Virus record (IMG/VR): IMGVR_UViG_3300034198_010885 | Location: 1-30,163 of that record | Length of the DNA stretch: 30,163 bases | From: a virus | Strand: one strand, 5' to 3' | Shown here: positions 16,201 to 24,764 of the stretch, piece by piece | Layout: the number at the start of each line of letters is the position of its first letter | How positions within the stretch are numbered: the stretch's first letter is position 1 | Notes under the pieces: generated by a model | What the model saw: the letters and a program-made list of their open reading frames with translations, nothing else | Database searches by the model: none | Told to the model about the DNA's origin: nothing | Position numbers and translations under genes: made by a program

Positions 16201-18242
16201 CCAATATTATTATCCCATTTTCTAATTACTTCAGGACTGAATACGGTCTCAATTTTCTTTTGTTGTGATTTAAAATCAGTTGGATTGAAGACATTATTTT
16301 GTCCATATATTCTATTGTTCTTGTCTTTGAATTGTTTATTACCATCATCACCATCTTCTAAATCTGTAAGGATTATTTCTGATTCTATATAATTCAAAGA
16401 TGGTTCAACTGTAAATCCTTTATCAAATGATATTTTGTTTGTCCAATCATAAACATTACCTGAACCGATGAAATAGGTATAAGGTTCAATTAAAATTTGA
16501 TTTGGAACATTTGGATCAGGAATAAACACCAAATTGAATTTCTTTGCAATAGATGAAAGTAAATCAATCTGTTTATGTAATGGGTCAATTATTTGATTGA
16601 AATTGACAACATCATATTCTTCAATTGGAATAATGGTGTTAGCTTGTGATGGTGTATATTTTAATGAACTATTTGAAATCGGAACACTTGCTGTACTAAG
16701 ATTAGGAATAAAATTCAAACCGGTATTTTCTGTATAACCTGTTGTTCCCGCTTTAACCACTCCATTTATAATATAATTGTAGGGATAATCAGGAAAATTA
16801 GGGTCATTAAATTCAACATGGAAACTTATATCACTTGAACAATAACAAGGAATACCAGTTCCTGCAATAACAGGTATGGCATTAAACTCACCATAAGTTG
16901 GAATATAAAATAAAATATCAACTTGATTTGAACCTAATGTTTGAGTTGGTCCAACATTATAAGAAAATTTTGTTGCGTCAGAACTAAAATATCCATAAAG
17001 ATATAACAATTTGAACCAAGGTGTGTTGAAGAAATCTGATTTGATTGTATAACCATATGTCTTGAAAATCAATTGAATTAATCCATATATGTTTAATGCT
17101 GGTTTTAATTGATTATCAAAAATTGGTTTCTTAGGTGAGTTTACATAAAACTCTTTTCCCCCTGCTGATACAAACGCAGAATAATCTAAATAAGTTCCTA
17201 CATTTGTTGATGTGAATAATCTTGATTGGGATTCTGGTGTTCCACCACTAAAGTTTGGAGTATTTCCTGAATATTGATATCCATTATGAACCACAGGATA
17301 AAAATATAATGGTGCATCAGTTTGTGTTACAACATTATATCTCCAAGCTGCGGTAACATTATACATCGTGAAATAATGATTGAAATGATAATCAATATCA
17401 TTATAATTCAAATCTTTCAACAAATTGTTACCAATATTACCGAACAAATCACCCACTGTTGAATATAAAGTTACATCATATTCAATCTTACTATCTAAAA
17501 CTGATACCTTATTTAATCTCAAATAACCAAAGAAATACCTTTCATCATCAATTAAAACTTCACACGGAACTCTTTTAGTTACATCAAAAAATAAAGTTGC
17601 ACTATCAACATTATAAAAACTTTCGAAGAATTTGTTATTCTTCTTTGAACCAGGTATTTGTAAACCAATTGAATAATCTGAATTTCTTTTCGCTATGTCT
17701 TGTAACTCAGCAAAGGATTTATTAATCTTAATTGGAATATTATTATATAAATCTAAAACATCATATGTTTCTATTTGATTTACATCAACATCTTTTGGAA
17801 CAAAATAGATTTCAACAGTTGTTCCTGACATCACACTATTTTTAGTTAATGCATAAAACTGAGCATCATAATTTGAATCTAAATTAATTTGACCATCAAT
17901 ATTAGATACAGCGTATTCAGTTGATGTTCTTTTGAATAAGGTTCCATTTTTTCTTGTATCCAAAGTGAAGAAATAATCTTCATAAAAATTGATTGAAGAA
18001 CCTGTATATTCACCCAATCTTACTTTATAATATAAAGTTCCTGGTGAACCATTATTAGAAATGGTAATAGTGAAATTGTCAGTACTTCCTGTATGTCGGA
18101 AAAAGAATGGACTATCTTGTGTACCAGTACCACCTGTTAATGACATTTCATATTGTGTATGAGTTACATTAAAGGTACCAGGTACAGTTGCTTTATTCTG
18201 AGCATTAGTTTGAACTCGTAAAACAGTTTGTTGTGTAGACAT
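13236..18242 (-). CDS. Large tail-tip/baseplate protein with Thr/Pro-rich C-terminal stalks
   Basis: At 1668 residues this is the largest protein here. The N-terminal ~900 residues look like a tail-tip or hub protein of Bacteroidota phages: YDVLDLYNNIPIKINKSFAELQDI (near 170), SDYSIGLQIPGSKKNNKFFESF, and FDVTKRVPCEVLIDDERYFFGYLRL (near 240). This type positions the tail at the host surface. The C-terminal ~600 residues alternate beta domains with Thr/Pro stalks. The modules, in order, are a beta domain at RRGSLMIAYSEIGGR, another at CTDFIIVSSSGGTQPC, a short module ENVW...NFWGSFSP, and a terminal beta domain from PGSITLNLHLT to the end. The NFWGSFSP module is shared with the protein at 22825-24762. 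The start is three bases after the upstream gene's stop. The hub role is inferred from motifs recalled from related phages. Confidence 0.65.
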   Translation of the reverse strand: MSTQQTVLRVQTNAQNKATVPGTFNVTHTQYEMSLTGGTGTQDSPFFFRHTGSTDNFTITISNNGSPGTLYYKVRLGEYTGSSINFYEDYFFTLDTRKNGTLFKRTSTEYAVSNIDGQINLDSNYDAQFYALTKNSVMSGTTVEIYFVPKDVDVNQIETYDVLDLYNNIPIKINKSFAELQDIAKRNSDYSIGLQIPGSKKNNKFFESFYNVDSATLFFDVTKRVPCEVLIDDERYFFGYLRLNKVSVLDSKIEYDVTLYSTVGDLFGNIGNNLLKDLNYNDIDYHFNHYFTMYNVTAAWRYNVVTQTDAPLYFYPVVHNGYQYSGNTPNFSGGTPESQSRLFTSTNVGTYLDYSAFVSAGGKEFYVNSPKKPIFDNQLKPALNIYGLIQLIFKTYGYTIKSDFFNTPWFKLLYLYGYFSSDATKFSYNVGPTQTLGSNQVDILFYIPTYGEFNAIPVIAGTGIPCYCSSDISFHVEFNDPNFPDYPYNYIINGVVKAGTTGYTENTGLNFIPNLSTASVPISNSSLKYTPSQANTIIPIEEYDVVNFNQIIDPLHKQIDLLSSIAKKFNLVFIPDPNVPNQILIEPYTYFIGSGNVYDWTNKISFDKGFTVEPSLNYIESEIILTDLEDGDDGNKQFKDKNNRIYGQNNVFNPTDFKSQQKKIETVFSPEVIRKWDNNIGIPLPVNYVGSSSQNTQNNSVDYQYKGLKSKLKLFYNLGNFSPFLDQVGESYNFGSLNFRINTMFFRTQQSDGTNPLGQEYAVTSYANPVISHTMPMGNPDSNKINNDSICNLFNSERPQDLGLGYPTYNTYTENDIYNLFYINRINNLYDKTTRFLSGNFYLKLSDIKNLKPNDLIKIQDQYFTWNKIDGYNLTNRELTKVELIQFNSPVNIYPTRYFFYQYPNGDGTIFKFKTDFYAKSLKDTHFYWSLFYDYMVGTLGGNVSGITSSYPKWTVATPTQYDIQRFVYNMWEVSENTYNSTGINQYYDNNYLYFIDSNIPNKPNFGFQQNSNIWVNSNISGYTNAFFNVASGYTDFTGYCATNHVTVSAAPGYSNPVSPTPTPTPSNTPAPTLRRGSLMIAYSEIGGRTNSSYIEAFVNSQLRDTIYSDVDNLYTTFIYPGDVVTLTLHSTSNNNTIGVVRRDYTTDDQGGDNGIRDTNITTVSGLTVTFTATTSPDSYNFEYLINASSAIPVTPTPTPSITPTNTVTPTLTPTNSVTPTLTPTHTVTPTNSVTPTLTVTPTVTSTATVTPTPTSTPTICTDFIIVSSSGGTQPCVLNETYYRIKTYTGGSFNYGWVDNSNIFYTGPALNGQNYVVYEFFDGIKYYNIVASSYTGGTFYTFYGGLNNSIVNGIDGTGIECLSLPSITINGVNYPKPQTYNLYSGITITLNYYPICPSPTPTPTLTKTPTPTPTLTNTPTPTVTSTNTPTPTLTPTNTVTPSLTPTMTVTPSLPPNENVWSTDTYKWNQNPNFWGSFSPIAPSPTVTPTMTSTPSLTPSLTPTMTVTPTLTVTPTLTKTPTPTVTPSKTPPGSITLNLHLTALNNGGVNTGTYSNISLTNSSGIPTVTIPNFTGPFTGTTKLSSITYSTNVSQLVGFITKRSVCISQAPFVNFKYTYQIYVNGVQQGTFTSTQNTTPICTSPLPQQKGISVTVNPGDVIDVYWIDNVV
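13650..14060 (-). repeat. Thr/Pro-coding minisatellite blocks, tail-tip protein, distal pair
   Basis: Two blocks of ACN-CCN repeats (about 13650-13805 and 13880-14060) flank the short ENVW...NFWGSFSP module. They encode TPTLTPT, TPTMTVTPS and similar units. On the opposite strand they give long Gly/Val-only open frames, which are shadows. Confidence 0.85.
14465..14670 (-). repeat. Thr/Pro-coding minisatellite block, tail-tip protein, middle
   Basis: A third block of degenerate repeats with recurring units encoding TNSVTPTLTPT and TVTPTLT. A nearly identical DNA unit occurs twice at about 14520-14600. A small fourth block lies at about 15025-15075. Confidence 0.85.
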
Positions 18243-18244
18243 AA

Positions 18245-19855
18245 TTAGAATCCTCTATTTGTAAAGTAAGTATTAGCAGTCTTAAATGTAATTCTATACT
18301 TATTCAATTTTTTATGTTTTTTGGTGATGTGGTCAACATCAGTTGATAATATTTGAACAGGAGTTAAATCTTTATATACTTTATCTTGTCTGTCTAAAGG
18401 TGATATAAAGTCTGGTCCCATAATATAAACTTGTGGTGAGTTAAATAACTCTTCCAACCAGTTTGCTACCGGTAAGTTTAAATATTGTGATTCTAATACT
18501 ATTTCTTGACTAATATCTGTTGCAAAAGTTTTTGTAACTCTACCCACGTTTCTGTCGGCAGAAACAATATTGGGACTATAATATCTACTATCATATGTTT
18601 GTCTTGAAATTTTATTTGTGTCTTGTCTATAAGATTGGAATGTATAATAGTCAAATCCACCACGACTATTCAACCAAACCACTCTTGTATTTTCAGGTAA
18701 ACAGTTATTGTATAAGTAAAAATAGAATACTTCTGATACAGGACCTACCGCACCATTTACTGTTCTTCCTGTTGAATTGGTTGGTAATGAATAACCTAAT
18801 TGAACTGTGTAATAAGCAACATCATCCCAAGAACTTGTTAATCCTGAATAGATATTGGATATATCAACAGGACCACAAGGTAAATCAAATATTCTTAATG
18901 TATCTGTAAATCCTGTTGGTGATGCGTATGTTGTTCCACTAAAATTCAATTGTTGTTGGAAACTATCAATTAGTTCATTATTCTTATTATAAAACTGAAA
19001 TATACCGTAATCCGCTTCTATCACTTGTCTATCCCCTGATTGTCCGTTTAGATAATATAATACGTAATTTTCATCAGATTGTATATATTGAATACGTGGA
19101 GCTTCAGTCAAAAATCTTGAGGTTTCTGACATCTCGGGAACCGATGGATAATCCATTAAGAATTGTGACATAGGTGACAATCTTCTATTAACATCAATTG
19201 TATTAACTGTGAATCCAGTCCCTATTACAGTACCAATTTCTTGGTCAAAGTTCTGAAGGATATATCTGTCATCAAATTGGAATTGACCCCCTACATAGTC
19301 AAAATATTGACCTGTATTGGTAAAATCAGATGGGGTGAATCCTGTTGATGTTGCACAGTTTGGAATATCTGAATAATGGTTAAAATTATTAAATGGTTCT
19401 ACATATGTGGTTGTTGGATTATGACTTTGATTTTCATAATATGTTGTTAAACCATTTATGTAGGTGTAGTTATATTTTAGATTAATTTTAATACCATTTG
19501 GATATGGATTGTTCCAGTTAATCTGTTCAGTGGTTGAATACCAATCATTTAACCAATAAAATTGATAGTGTTGACCTTGAACATAATTTGATAAATAATC
19601 ATATGGTCTTATATTGAATCTATAGGTAAAAGTTGAACCAGAAGTTACATTATATGGAACCAAGGTCATTCTTCCAACTTTTGAATCGTTTGAATATAAA
19701 TCCACAACTAATTGCATTGTTGATTCATATGTGTCACCTGTTAATACAACTTCATATGTCCCACCCCTTTGGTAGACCATATCTGAACTTCTTCGAAGTT
19801 GTGTGTTACTATTTATTCCATTTGCGTAGAACGCTGGATATCCAAATGTTGCCAT
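18245..19855 (-). CDS. Tail/baseplate structural protein
   Basis: A 536-residue, Tyr- and Asn-rich, mainly beta protein. The N-terminal part (FYANGINSNTQLRRSSDMVYQRGGTYEVVLTG) looks like a beta domain. The most telling stretch is near residue 405: NTRVVWLNSRGGFDYYTFQSYRQDTNKISR. A W/F-L-N-x-x-G-G/A-F/W-D-x-x-T-F block is common in tail proteins of Bacteroidota phages. A further region at the end (LDRQDKVYKDLTPVQILSTDV...KYRITFKTAN) resembles the closing domain of the same type. It lies directly between the gp10-like protein and the large tail-tip protein with gaps of only two bases, so it probably belongs to the same tail-tip complex. No enzymatic motif is seen. Confidence 0.6.
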   Translation of the reverse strand: MATFGYPAFYANGINSNTQLRRSSDMVYQRGGTYEVVLTGDTYESTMQLVVDLYSNDSKVGRMTLVPYNVTSGSTFTYRFNIRPYDYLSNYVQGQHYQFYWLNDWYSTTEQINWNNPYPNGIKINLKYNYTYINGLTTYYENQSHNPTTTYVEPFNNFNHYSDIPNCATSTGFTPSDFTNTGQYFDYVGGQFQFDDRYILQNFDQEIGTVIGTGFTVNTIDVNRRLSPMSQFLMDYPSVPEMSETSRFLTEAPRIQYIQSDENYVLYYLNGQSGDRQVIEADYGIFQFYNKNNELIDSFQQQLNFSGTTYASPTGFTDTLRIFDLPCGPVDISNIYSGLTSSWDDVAYYTVQLGYSLPTNSTGRTVNGAVGPVSEVFYFYLYNNCLPENTRVVWLNSRGGFDYYTFQSYRQDTNKISRQTYDSRYYSPNIVSADRNVGRVTKTFATDISQEIVLESQYLNLPVANWLEELFNSPQVYIMGPDFISPLDRQDKVYKDLTPVQILSTDVDHITKKHKKLNKYRITFKTANTYFTNRGF

Positions 19856-19857
19856 AA

Positions 19858-20346
19858 TTATATTCCTTCAATTGCGTTTATTAATTCTTCATAACCAGCT
19901 TCCCCTAACAAATCTGTTATTCTCGGATCTTCTAAAACTTTCTCAATTGATACATCAATAAAGTTTGCTGGTCTTATACCATGTTTTTTTATACCGGATT
20001 GGATTGCATAAGCCAAGGATAAATTGGTTATGAATCTTCCTTTTTTATCTCTTCCTTTTAAATTCCTTTCTTTAATCCATAATAATAATGGTTGAATTGG
20101 AACACCCTTCTTTCCTTTTTTTCTTCCTTGTTGTACATATTCGGCGTATTCAATCATTATAACTTGTAATATAGATTGACCATTATTATTATTTTGAACA
20201 TTCACCTGAACACTATCTCTCAATTTTCCTGAAGCAACTTTATTTCCGATACCTTTGTATTTGTCAAAACCAAAAGGATATCGTTTTTCTTCTAACGATT
20301 CCTTTATGATTTGTTCAAGAATTGGAGCTATTTGTTCTAAATCCAT
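19858..20346 (-). CDS. HK97-gp10-like neck/tail completion protein
   Basis: A 162-residue protein with the hallmarks of the gp10-like family that closes the head-tail joint or tail end. It has GKLRDSVQVNV at about residues 40-50, EYAEYVQQGRKKGKKGVPIQP at about 66-86, LAYAIQSGIKKHGIRPANFIDVSIEKV at about 112-138, and a helical acidic C-terminus. It is highly basic in the middle. Its start overlaps the tail fibre stop by one base (TAATG arrangement), which suggests coupled translation. Confidence 0.7.
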   Translation of the reverse strand: MDLEQIAPILEQIIKESLEEKRYPFGFDKYKGIGNKVASGKLRDSVQVNVQNNNNGQSILQVIMIEYAEYVQQGRKKGKKGVPIQPLLLWIKERNLKGRDKKGRFITNLSLAYAIQSGIKKHGIRPANFIDVSIEKVLEDPRITDLLGEAGYEELINAIEGI

Positions 20347-22631
20347 TATCTAACTTGTGTTACTGTTACTATTATTGATGGGATTCCAGGTATATTACCT
20401 GATGATGTTACGTTTATCAATTGAACATTATTATTTGTTGATTGCCATACCAATTCAAAATAGTCATTAGCTGCTGCTTCAACAACATAATTCCAACTAG
20501 ATACTGTTTTTGCTGCTAAAGCACCACCTGTTATTGTTATTGCTCCTGCTGAATTAGTTACATTACTTCCGTTCTTTTTTAACCAAATATATGCAGTGTC
20601 TGTTCCACTACCAGAAACTCTATCAATTTGTGCAGAAAATTGAATATTATATACTCCTGAATTTGCAATCTTTAAATGACTACCACTTTCATATGTAACA
20701 CCTTGTGAATAATCCGTTGCATTATATGTTATTGATTGTGATACATTAGCTGAACCTGATTGTGTTTGATTTGATTGGAAAGCACCCACATTAAATTGTT
20801 TATTACCATTTACAGTTAATGAACCACTTATAGTTAAACCACGAGTCATTACTGGAGCTGGACTATCACCATTGTTTGGTGGGATGAACATAAAGTCTTC
20901 ATAATCAAACGCATTGAAATTGTCAAAGTCTTGTAAATGTGTTCCACCTGTTGATGTAATAATTTGAAATTCATAATCATTTTCAAATGTATCTGGTGTA
21001 TAAACTCCTGCAGCAAAACCTACTGTTGATGTATCATCACCATAAACATTGAAATTACCACCAAATCCTGCAACCGCTGTACTATCAATTCCAACAAAGT
21101 TTCTACCTATTTCAGTTTTAGCATTATCACTACCACTTACAAATAAACGTGGAGTTACACCACCATTATTACCATAGATTGTTAATCTTGAACTTAATTG
21201 TTGTTCTGTTGATAATGAACCTGTTGTAATAACACCCATTGCTGATGCTATTTGTGAATAAGATGCGTATGATACAATATTACTTCCACTTTGTAATGTT
21301 AATATATTTGAACCTGTAGTGTTTGCAATATTACTTCCCACAAAACTTATACCACCTATTGGATAAGTTGTACCACTTACACTTAAACTTCCTGATATGG
21401 TTTGATTACCTTTGAAATTGTTTGAACCAGTTGTTGCTAATGAACTTGTATTAAAAGATGCTGTAATATATGGACTTAAAGCCTGACCAACATTTTGATA
21501 ATTATCATACGCTAAAACTCCATCATTTGTAAATGTACCAATATATGAACCTGTTGTTTCAACTATTCCACCACGACTTACATCTATTTGGTCAGCATAA
21601 AATGTTCCCGTTACTTGTAACCCACGTGTAAATACTGGTGATGGATTTGAACCATCGTTTGCTATTAATGTCATCCAATCAGAATAATCGTTAGTTGCAG
21701 TATTAAAATCTTGGAAATGTACTTGTGATGGTGTTGCATAAATCTGAACTTCGGTATCGTATGTTCCATTTTGAGCATCAACTGAACCTACAGCTAAATA
21801 AGAAGATGTAACACCATATCCAAAAATATAAGAATCTTGTCCTTGTAACCAAAGATATTGTGCTGTATCATATGTATTACCCGCTAATTGTAAGGTATTT
21901 GGATGACTAAAATTGTATGGGTAACTTGCATAAACAGTATTACCATTCAAACCCAACAAACTTCCTGATAAGAAAACTGAACCCGTTGCTTGTAAAGAAA
22001 TAAAATCCCCTGATTGCATATTCACACCACCACTACCCAATAAGTTTAAACTACCGTTATTCACCGCATTCAAAGTAATAGCACCAGAACTTGGTGCTGC
22101 ACCACTGATAAAGTTTTGAATTACAAAGTTACCGTTCGTATTAATGAAATGGTCTGAACCTGTATAATAATGTTGAGTTTGATTGTTTGGTCCTTTACCA
22201 ACATAAGTAATACTTGAACCATATAGATTGGTATTGTTACTATCAAATACAATATTATTAATTAAGTTCAAAGTACCACCTGATGGTGCTGCAAGGGATG
22301 TATTTGCACCATTATTCTGTAATGAAAGGATTTGATTACCATCCATATAGAATGAACCAGAACCTGCATAAATGTGTCTAAATGGTTTTGTTGGAGTTCC
22401 CAAGTCAACTGAGTTAGATACAGCAGGAATAATTGAACTTACTAATGAACCAGTAATGGATACATTACCCACCAATTCAACAGTATTGTTTGAAACGTTT
22501 ATTGGTAAACTTGTACCAAAACCATCGGTTAATGGTTGTAAAGTTGATGTTAAATAAGCACCAGAACCTGTACCAACGTTTACTACTGATTGATAAGATT
22601 GACTGATGTATTGTTGCGCTAAATTACTCAT
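20346..22631 (-). CDS. Tail fibre with internal duplication and C1q-like tip
   Basis: A 761-residue Ser/Gly/Thr/Asn-rich fibre protein, probably a trimer that binds the host. The N-terminus (VNVGTGSGAYLTSTLQPLTDGFG...SVDLGTPTKPFRHIYAGSGSFYMDG) is a pattern seen in fibre shafts of many aquatic phages. The shaft repeats TGS and SGS strands. A domain of about 120 residues occurs twice: HFQDFNTATNDYSDWMTLIANDG...PVFTRGL (about 300-340) and HLQDFDNFNAFDYEDFMFIPPNNG...PVMTRGL (about 560-600). The last 130 residues (GVYNIQFSAQID...TAYIWLKKNGSNV...NDYFELVWQS) resemble a C1q/TNF-like jelly-roll receptor-binding head. No intramolecular chaperone protease is visible. Confidence 0.7.
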   Translation of the reverse strand: MSNLAQQYISQSYQSVVNVGTGSGAYLTSTLQPLTDGFGTSLPINVSNNTVELVGNVSITGSLVSSIIPAVSNSVDLGTPTKPFRHIYAGSGSFYMDGNQILSLQNNGANTSLAAPSGGTLNLINNIVFDSNNTNLYGSSITYVGKGPNNQTQHYYTGSDHFINTNGNFVIQNFISGAAPSSGAITLNAVNNGSLNLLGSGGVNMQSGDFISLQATGSVFLSGSLLGLNGNTVYASYPYNFSHPNTLQLAGNTYDTAQYLWLQGQDSYIFGYGVTSSYLAVGSVDAQNGTYDTEVQIYATPSQVHFQDFNTATNDYSDWMTLIANDGSNPSPVFTRGLQVTGTFYADQIDVSRGGIVETTGSYIGTFTNDGVLAYDNYQNVGQALSPYITASFNTSSLATTGSNNFKGNQTISGSLSVSGTTYPIGGISFVGSNIANTTGSNILTLQSGSNIVSYASYSQIASAMGVITTGSLSTEQQLSSRLTIYGNNGGVTPRLFVSGSDNAKTEIGRNFVGIDSTAVAGFGGNFNVYGDDTSTVGFAAGVYTPDTFENDYEFQIITSTGGTHLQDFDNFNAFDYEDFMFIPPNNGDSPAPVMTRGLTISGSLTVNGNKQFNVGAFQSNQTQSGSANVSQSITYNATDYSQGVTYESGSHLKIANSGVYNIQFSAQIDRVSGSGTDTAYIWLKKNGSNVTNSAGAITITGGALAAKTVSSWNYVVEAAANDYFELVWQSTNNNVQLINVTSSGNIPGIPSIIVTVTQVR

Positions 22632-22648
22632 ATTGTTTTAATATTTTT

Positions 22649-22798
22649 TTATTCTATTGTATAAGATTTAATCTTATCCTTAAACTGAAGTTCCAAACTT
22701 GATATAACCATTTTGATTATTTGTTCTTTATCAGGTAAATTTACTTCTGTTGGTTTATCTTCTGAAGGGTTTTCCCATTCTATTTTTAACTTTTTCAT
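22649..22798 (-). CDS. Small unknown protein (49 residues)
   Basis: An open frame in the gap between the tail fibre and the Thr/Pro-rich protein. It starts MKKLKIEWENPSEDKP, ends with KIKSYTIE and uses codons like its neighbours. It has an amphipathic helical second half and no recognised family. It is in the same direction, 26 nt after the upstream gene and 18 nt before the fibre start. Its 3' end contains a perfect 17-bp palindrome (22661-22677). Likely a real small gene, perhaps a fibre-assembly partner, but that is only a guess. Confidence 0.55.
   Translation of the reverse strand: MKKLKIEWENPSEDKPTEVNLPDKEQIIKMVISSLELQFKDKIKSYTIE
22661..22677. repeat. Perfect 8-bp inverted repeat with 1-nt centre
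   Basis: ATAAGATT-T-AATCTTAT lies inside the end of the 49-residue gene, about 30 nt upstream of the tail fibre start. The single-base centre is too tight for an RNA hairpin loop without opening pairs, so a protein-binding site is as likely as an mRNA structure. Confidence 0.5.
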
Positions 22799-22824
22799 AT
22801 CTATAATTATTTAATTTTATTTTT

Positions 22825-24762
22825 TTAACATCTTCCTAAGAAAATTATATATCCATTATTATCAAGTTGCATCACATTATATCCTGTCGTATTACCTGGC
22901 CAATTGAACTTACTATATTTGTTTGCAACCGTATTAAATATTGTTTGACAGGGTGATGCTGTATAAACCCTAACACCAATTGCTGGTTGTTGATTACTTA
23001 AAGGAACCGTTGCTCCCCTGTTGTTACTTGATGTTGAACCAGTATAAGCACAAGCTCCACTAAATGTTGTAAACCAACTATTACCACCGCCCCCTGATGC
23101 ACCTGTTGTAAATGTTATACAAGTTGTACCAGGATTACTCTTTGATGGAGTTACCGTAGGAGTAGGAGTTAATGTTTTAGTAGGAGTAACAGTCAAAGTC
23201 GGTGTAGGACTTGGAGTTAAACTACTTGTTGGTGTAAAGGTCGGTGTTAAAGTTGGTGTAGGAGTTAAACTACTTGTTGGAGTTGGCGTTGGTGGTACTG
23301 GTGAATAACTTCCCCACGCATTCACATCATTAGCAAACTTAACAGGAACTTGATTCCATATTCCATTATCCGCAATTGTTGGGGTTGGAGTAGGAGTACT
23401 TGTATGTGTTGGAGTATTGGTCGGTGTTATACTTGGAGTATATGTTGGTGTACTCGTTTGAGTTGGAGTATTTGTTGGAGTTATACTTGGAGTATAAGTT
23501 GGCGTACTTGTTTGAGTAGGTGTATTGGTTGGTGTATGTGTAGGCGTACTTGTGTTAGTAGGCGTGTTTGTAGGTGTGATACTTGGTGTATAAGTCGGAG
23601 TTGAAGTATTAGTTGGAGTGTTAGTCGGTGTAATACTTGGAGTTAAACCTGGTGTACTTGCAGGAGTTCCTGTTGGTGTACTTGTAACCGTTGGTGTAAC
23701 TGTATTCGTAGGTGTCGGAGTATTAGTTGGAGTTTCAGTTAATGTAGGAGTAGGAGTTGGACTAGCAACTGGTAATGTTGGAGTAACTGATGGTGTAGGA
23801 GTTGGTGTTGGTTCCAAGAATGACAACATCGGTAATACACATCTATTGAAATCAAATTTCTGTTGAATAGACATATCAAAACTCCAACCAGCAACTGTAG
23901 TTTCTGTTTCTTCCAACCAAGGATTTAAAGATGAATCCCATTCCACATCATAATCAGATAGATGAACTTTAGAATAAAAGTCCTTTGCAATCTCCAAAGT
24001 ATCAGATAAAACTTCTTGTTGATTAGATAAATCTTCTTCAATCTTATCACAAACAATTATAGTCCAAGTTATTTTAAGATAATTGGATTCAATAAATGAT
24101 GTATTCGGAATAAAATATAACCTTGGATATTTTGGTTCTTGTTTGGTTATTAAATCCATCGTCACTTGAGTTGGGTCACCAAATCCCCAACTTTTGATTT
24201 GTTCATGAGCATTCGCAAAGTTTTCCCAATCTGATAGAATTTGTTTATAAGATTCAAATGCTTCATATTGTGGAAATCCATAATCAGGATTCATCGGTAA
24301 ACCACATCTTGAATAATCAAAGGGAATAACCAATTTAATCAACAATGTCCATCCACCAAGAACTGTTTCAAATCTTTCTGTAAATGGTGTCATTTGGGGA
24401 CCTTTATCACCAACCACAATCCAACTGAAATTACCATATTGTTGTCTATATGATTGCCAAAAAACTGTCCAAACATCCATTAAAATCTCTAAGGTATCTG
24501 ACATTACTTCCTGTAAATTGGATAAATCTTCTTCCACCTTATCCATCATTACAACAGAAAAATCCATTTCAATTTGATTTTGTTGTAATAATACGTTTTG
24601 TGGAACCACATACATTCTTGTGTATTTCGGTTCCTGTTTGGTTATAATATCATTTGTGCACTGTTTTAAATCACCGAATCCGAAAGAATTAATCTGTTCG
24701 TGGTGGTCCGCAATTGACTTAAAATATGATATTATTTCCTTATATGTGATGGTATAACCCAT
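22825..24762 (-). CDS. Thr/Pro-rich structural protein with duplicated N-terminal domain
   Basis: A 645-residue protein in four parts. Two related domains (about 1-157 and 168-322) share HEQI-x-S-x-GFGD, ITKQEPKY-x-R, DK-x-EEDLSN-x-QEV-x-SDTLEI and an FD-x-x-RC-x-LPM ending, showing an internal tandem duplication. I do not recognise the family with certainty; by size and position it could be a tail-completion or neck domain. Next is a long Thr/Pro stalk with an 18-residue repeat ([18 protein letters not shown] type), a short module [10 protein letters not shown]...NAWGSYSP shared with the large tail-tip protein, a second Thr/Pro stalk ending [10 protein letters not shown], and a C-terminal Gly/Ser/Cys domain of about 100 residues. 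The phage promoter motif directly precedes the ATG. Confidence 0.65.
   Translation of the reverse strand: MGYTITYKEIISYFKSIADHHEQINSFGFGDLKQCTNDIITKQEPKYTRMYVVPQNVLLQQNQIEMDFSVVMMDKVEEDLSNLQEVMSDTLEILMDVWTVFWQSYRQQYGNFSWIVVGDKGPQMTPFTERFETVLGGWTLLIKLVIPFDYSRCGLPMNPDYGFPQYEAFESYKQILSDWENFANAHEQIKSWGFGDPTQVTMDLITKQEPKYPRLYFIPNTSFIESNYLKITWTIIVCDKIEEDLSNQQEVLSDTLEIAKDFYSKVHLSDYDVEWDSSLNPWLEETETTVAGWSFDMSIQQKFDFNRCVLPMLSFLEPTPTPTPSVTPTLPVASPTPTPTLTETPTNTPTPTNTVTPTVTSTPTGTPASTPGLTPSITPTNTPTNTSTPTYTPSITPTNTPTNTSTPTHTPTNTPTQTSTPTYTPSITPTNTPTQTSTPTYTPSITPTNTPTHTSTPTPTPTIADNGIWNQVPVKFANDVNAWGSYSPVPPTPTPTSSLTPTPTLTPTFTPTSSLTPSPTPTLTVTPTKTLTPTPTVTPSKSNPGTTCITFTTGASGGGGNSWFTTFSGACAYTGSTSSNNRGATVPLSNQQPAIGVRVYTASPCQTIFNTVANKYSKFNWPGNTTGYNVMQLDNNGYIIFLGRC
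23145..23295 (-). repeat. Thr/Pro-coding minisatellite, second block
   Basis: Repeats encoding [19 protein letters not shown] and similar units, between the NAWGSYSP module and the C-terminal domain of the 645-residue protein. Confidence 0.8.
23375..23812 (-). repeat. Thr/Pro-coding minisatellite with a 54-bp unit
   Basis: The longest repeat block of the window. Its left half holds about four tandem copies of a 54-bp unit encoding [15 protein letters not shown](N/Q/H)TS plus one 42-bp partial copy. The right half is less regular. Units are similar but not identical, so they could recombine and change stalk length. Confidence 0.85.
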
Positions 24763-24764
24763 AA

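Noticed and set aside
23375-23812. Regularly spaced repeats that might suggest a CRISPR array
   Set aside because: Units are directly tandem without unique spacers, are degenerate, and keep a protein frame. They are coding minisatellites.
23350-23866. Rightward open frames rich in Gly and Val (also at 13633-13839)
   Set aside because: They are the reverse complement of Thr/Pro codon repeats. GGN-GTN strings arise automatically and have no gene-like start or domain.
12720-24700. Possible diversity-generating retroelement acting on the repeat-rich tail proteins
   Set aside because: No reverse transcriptase gene and no template/variable repeat pair could be seen in the window. It could exist outside the window but nothing here supports it.
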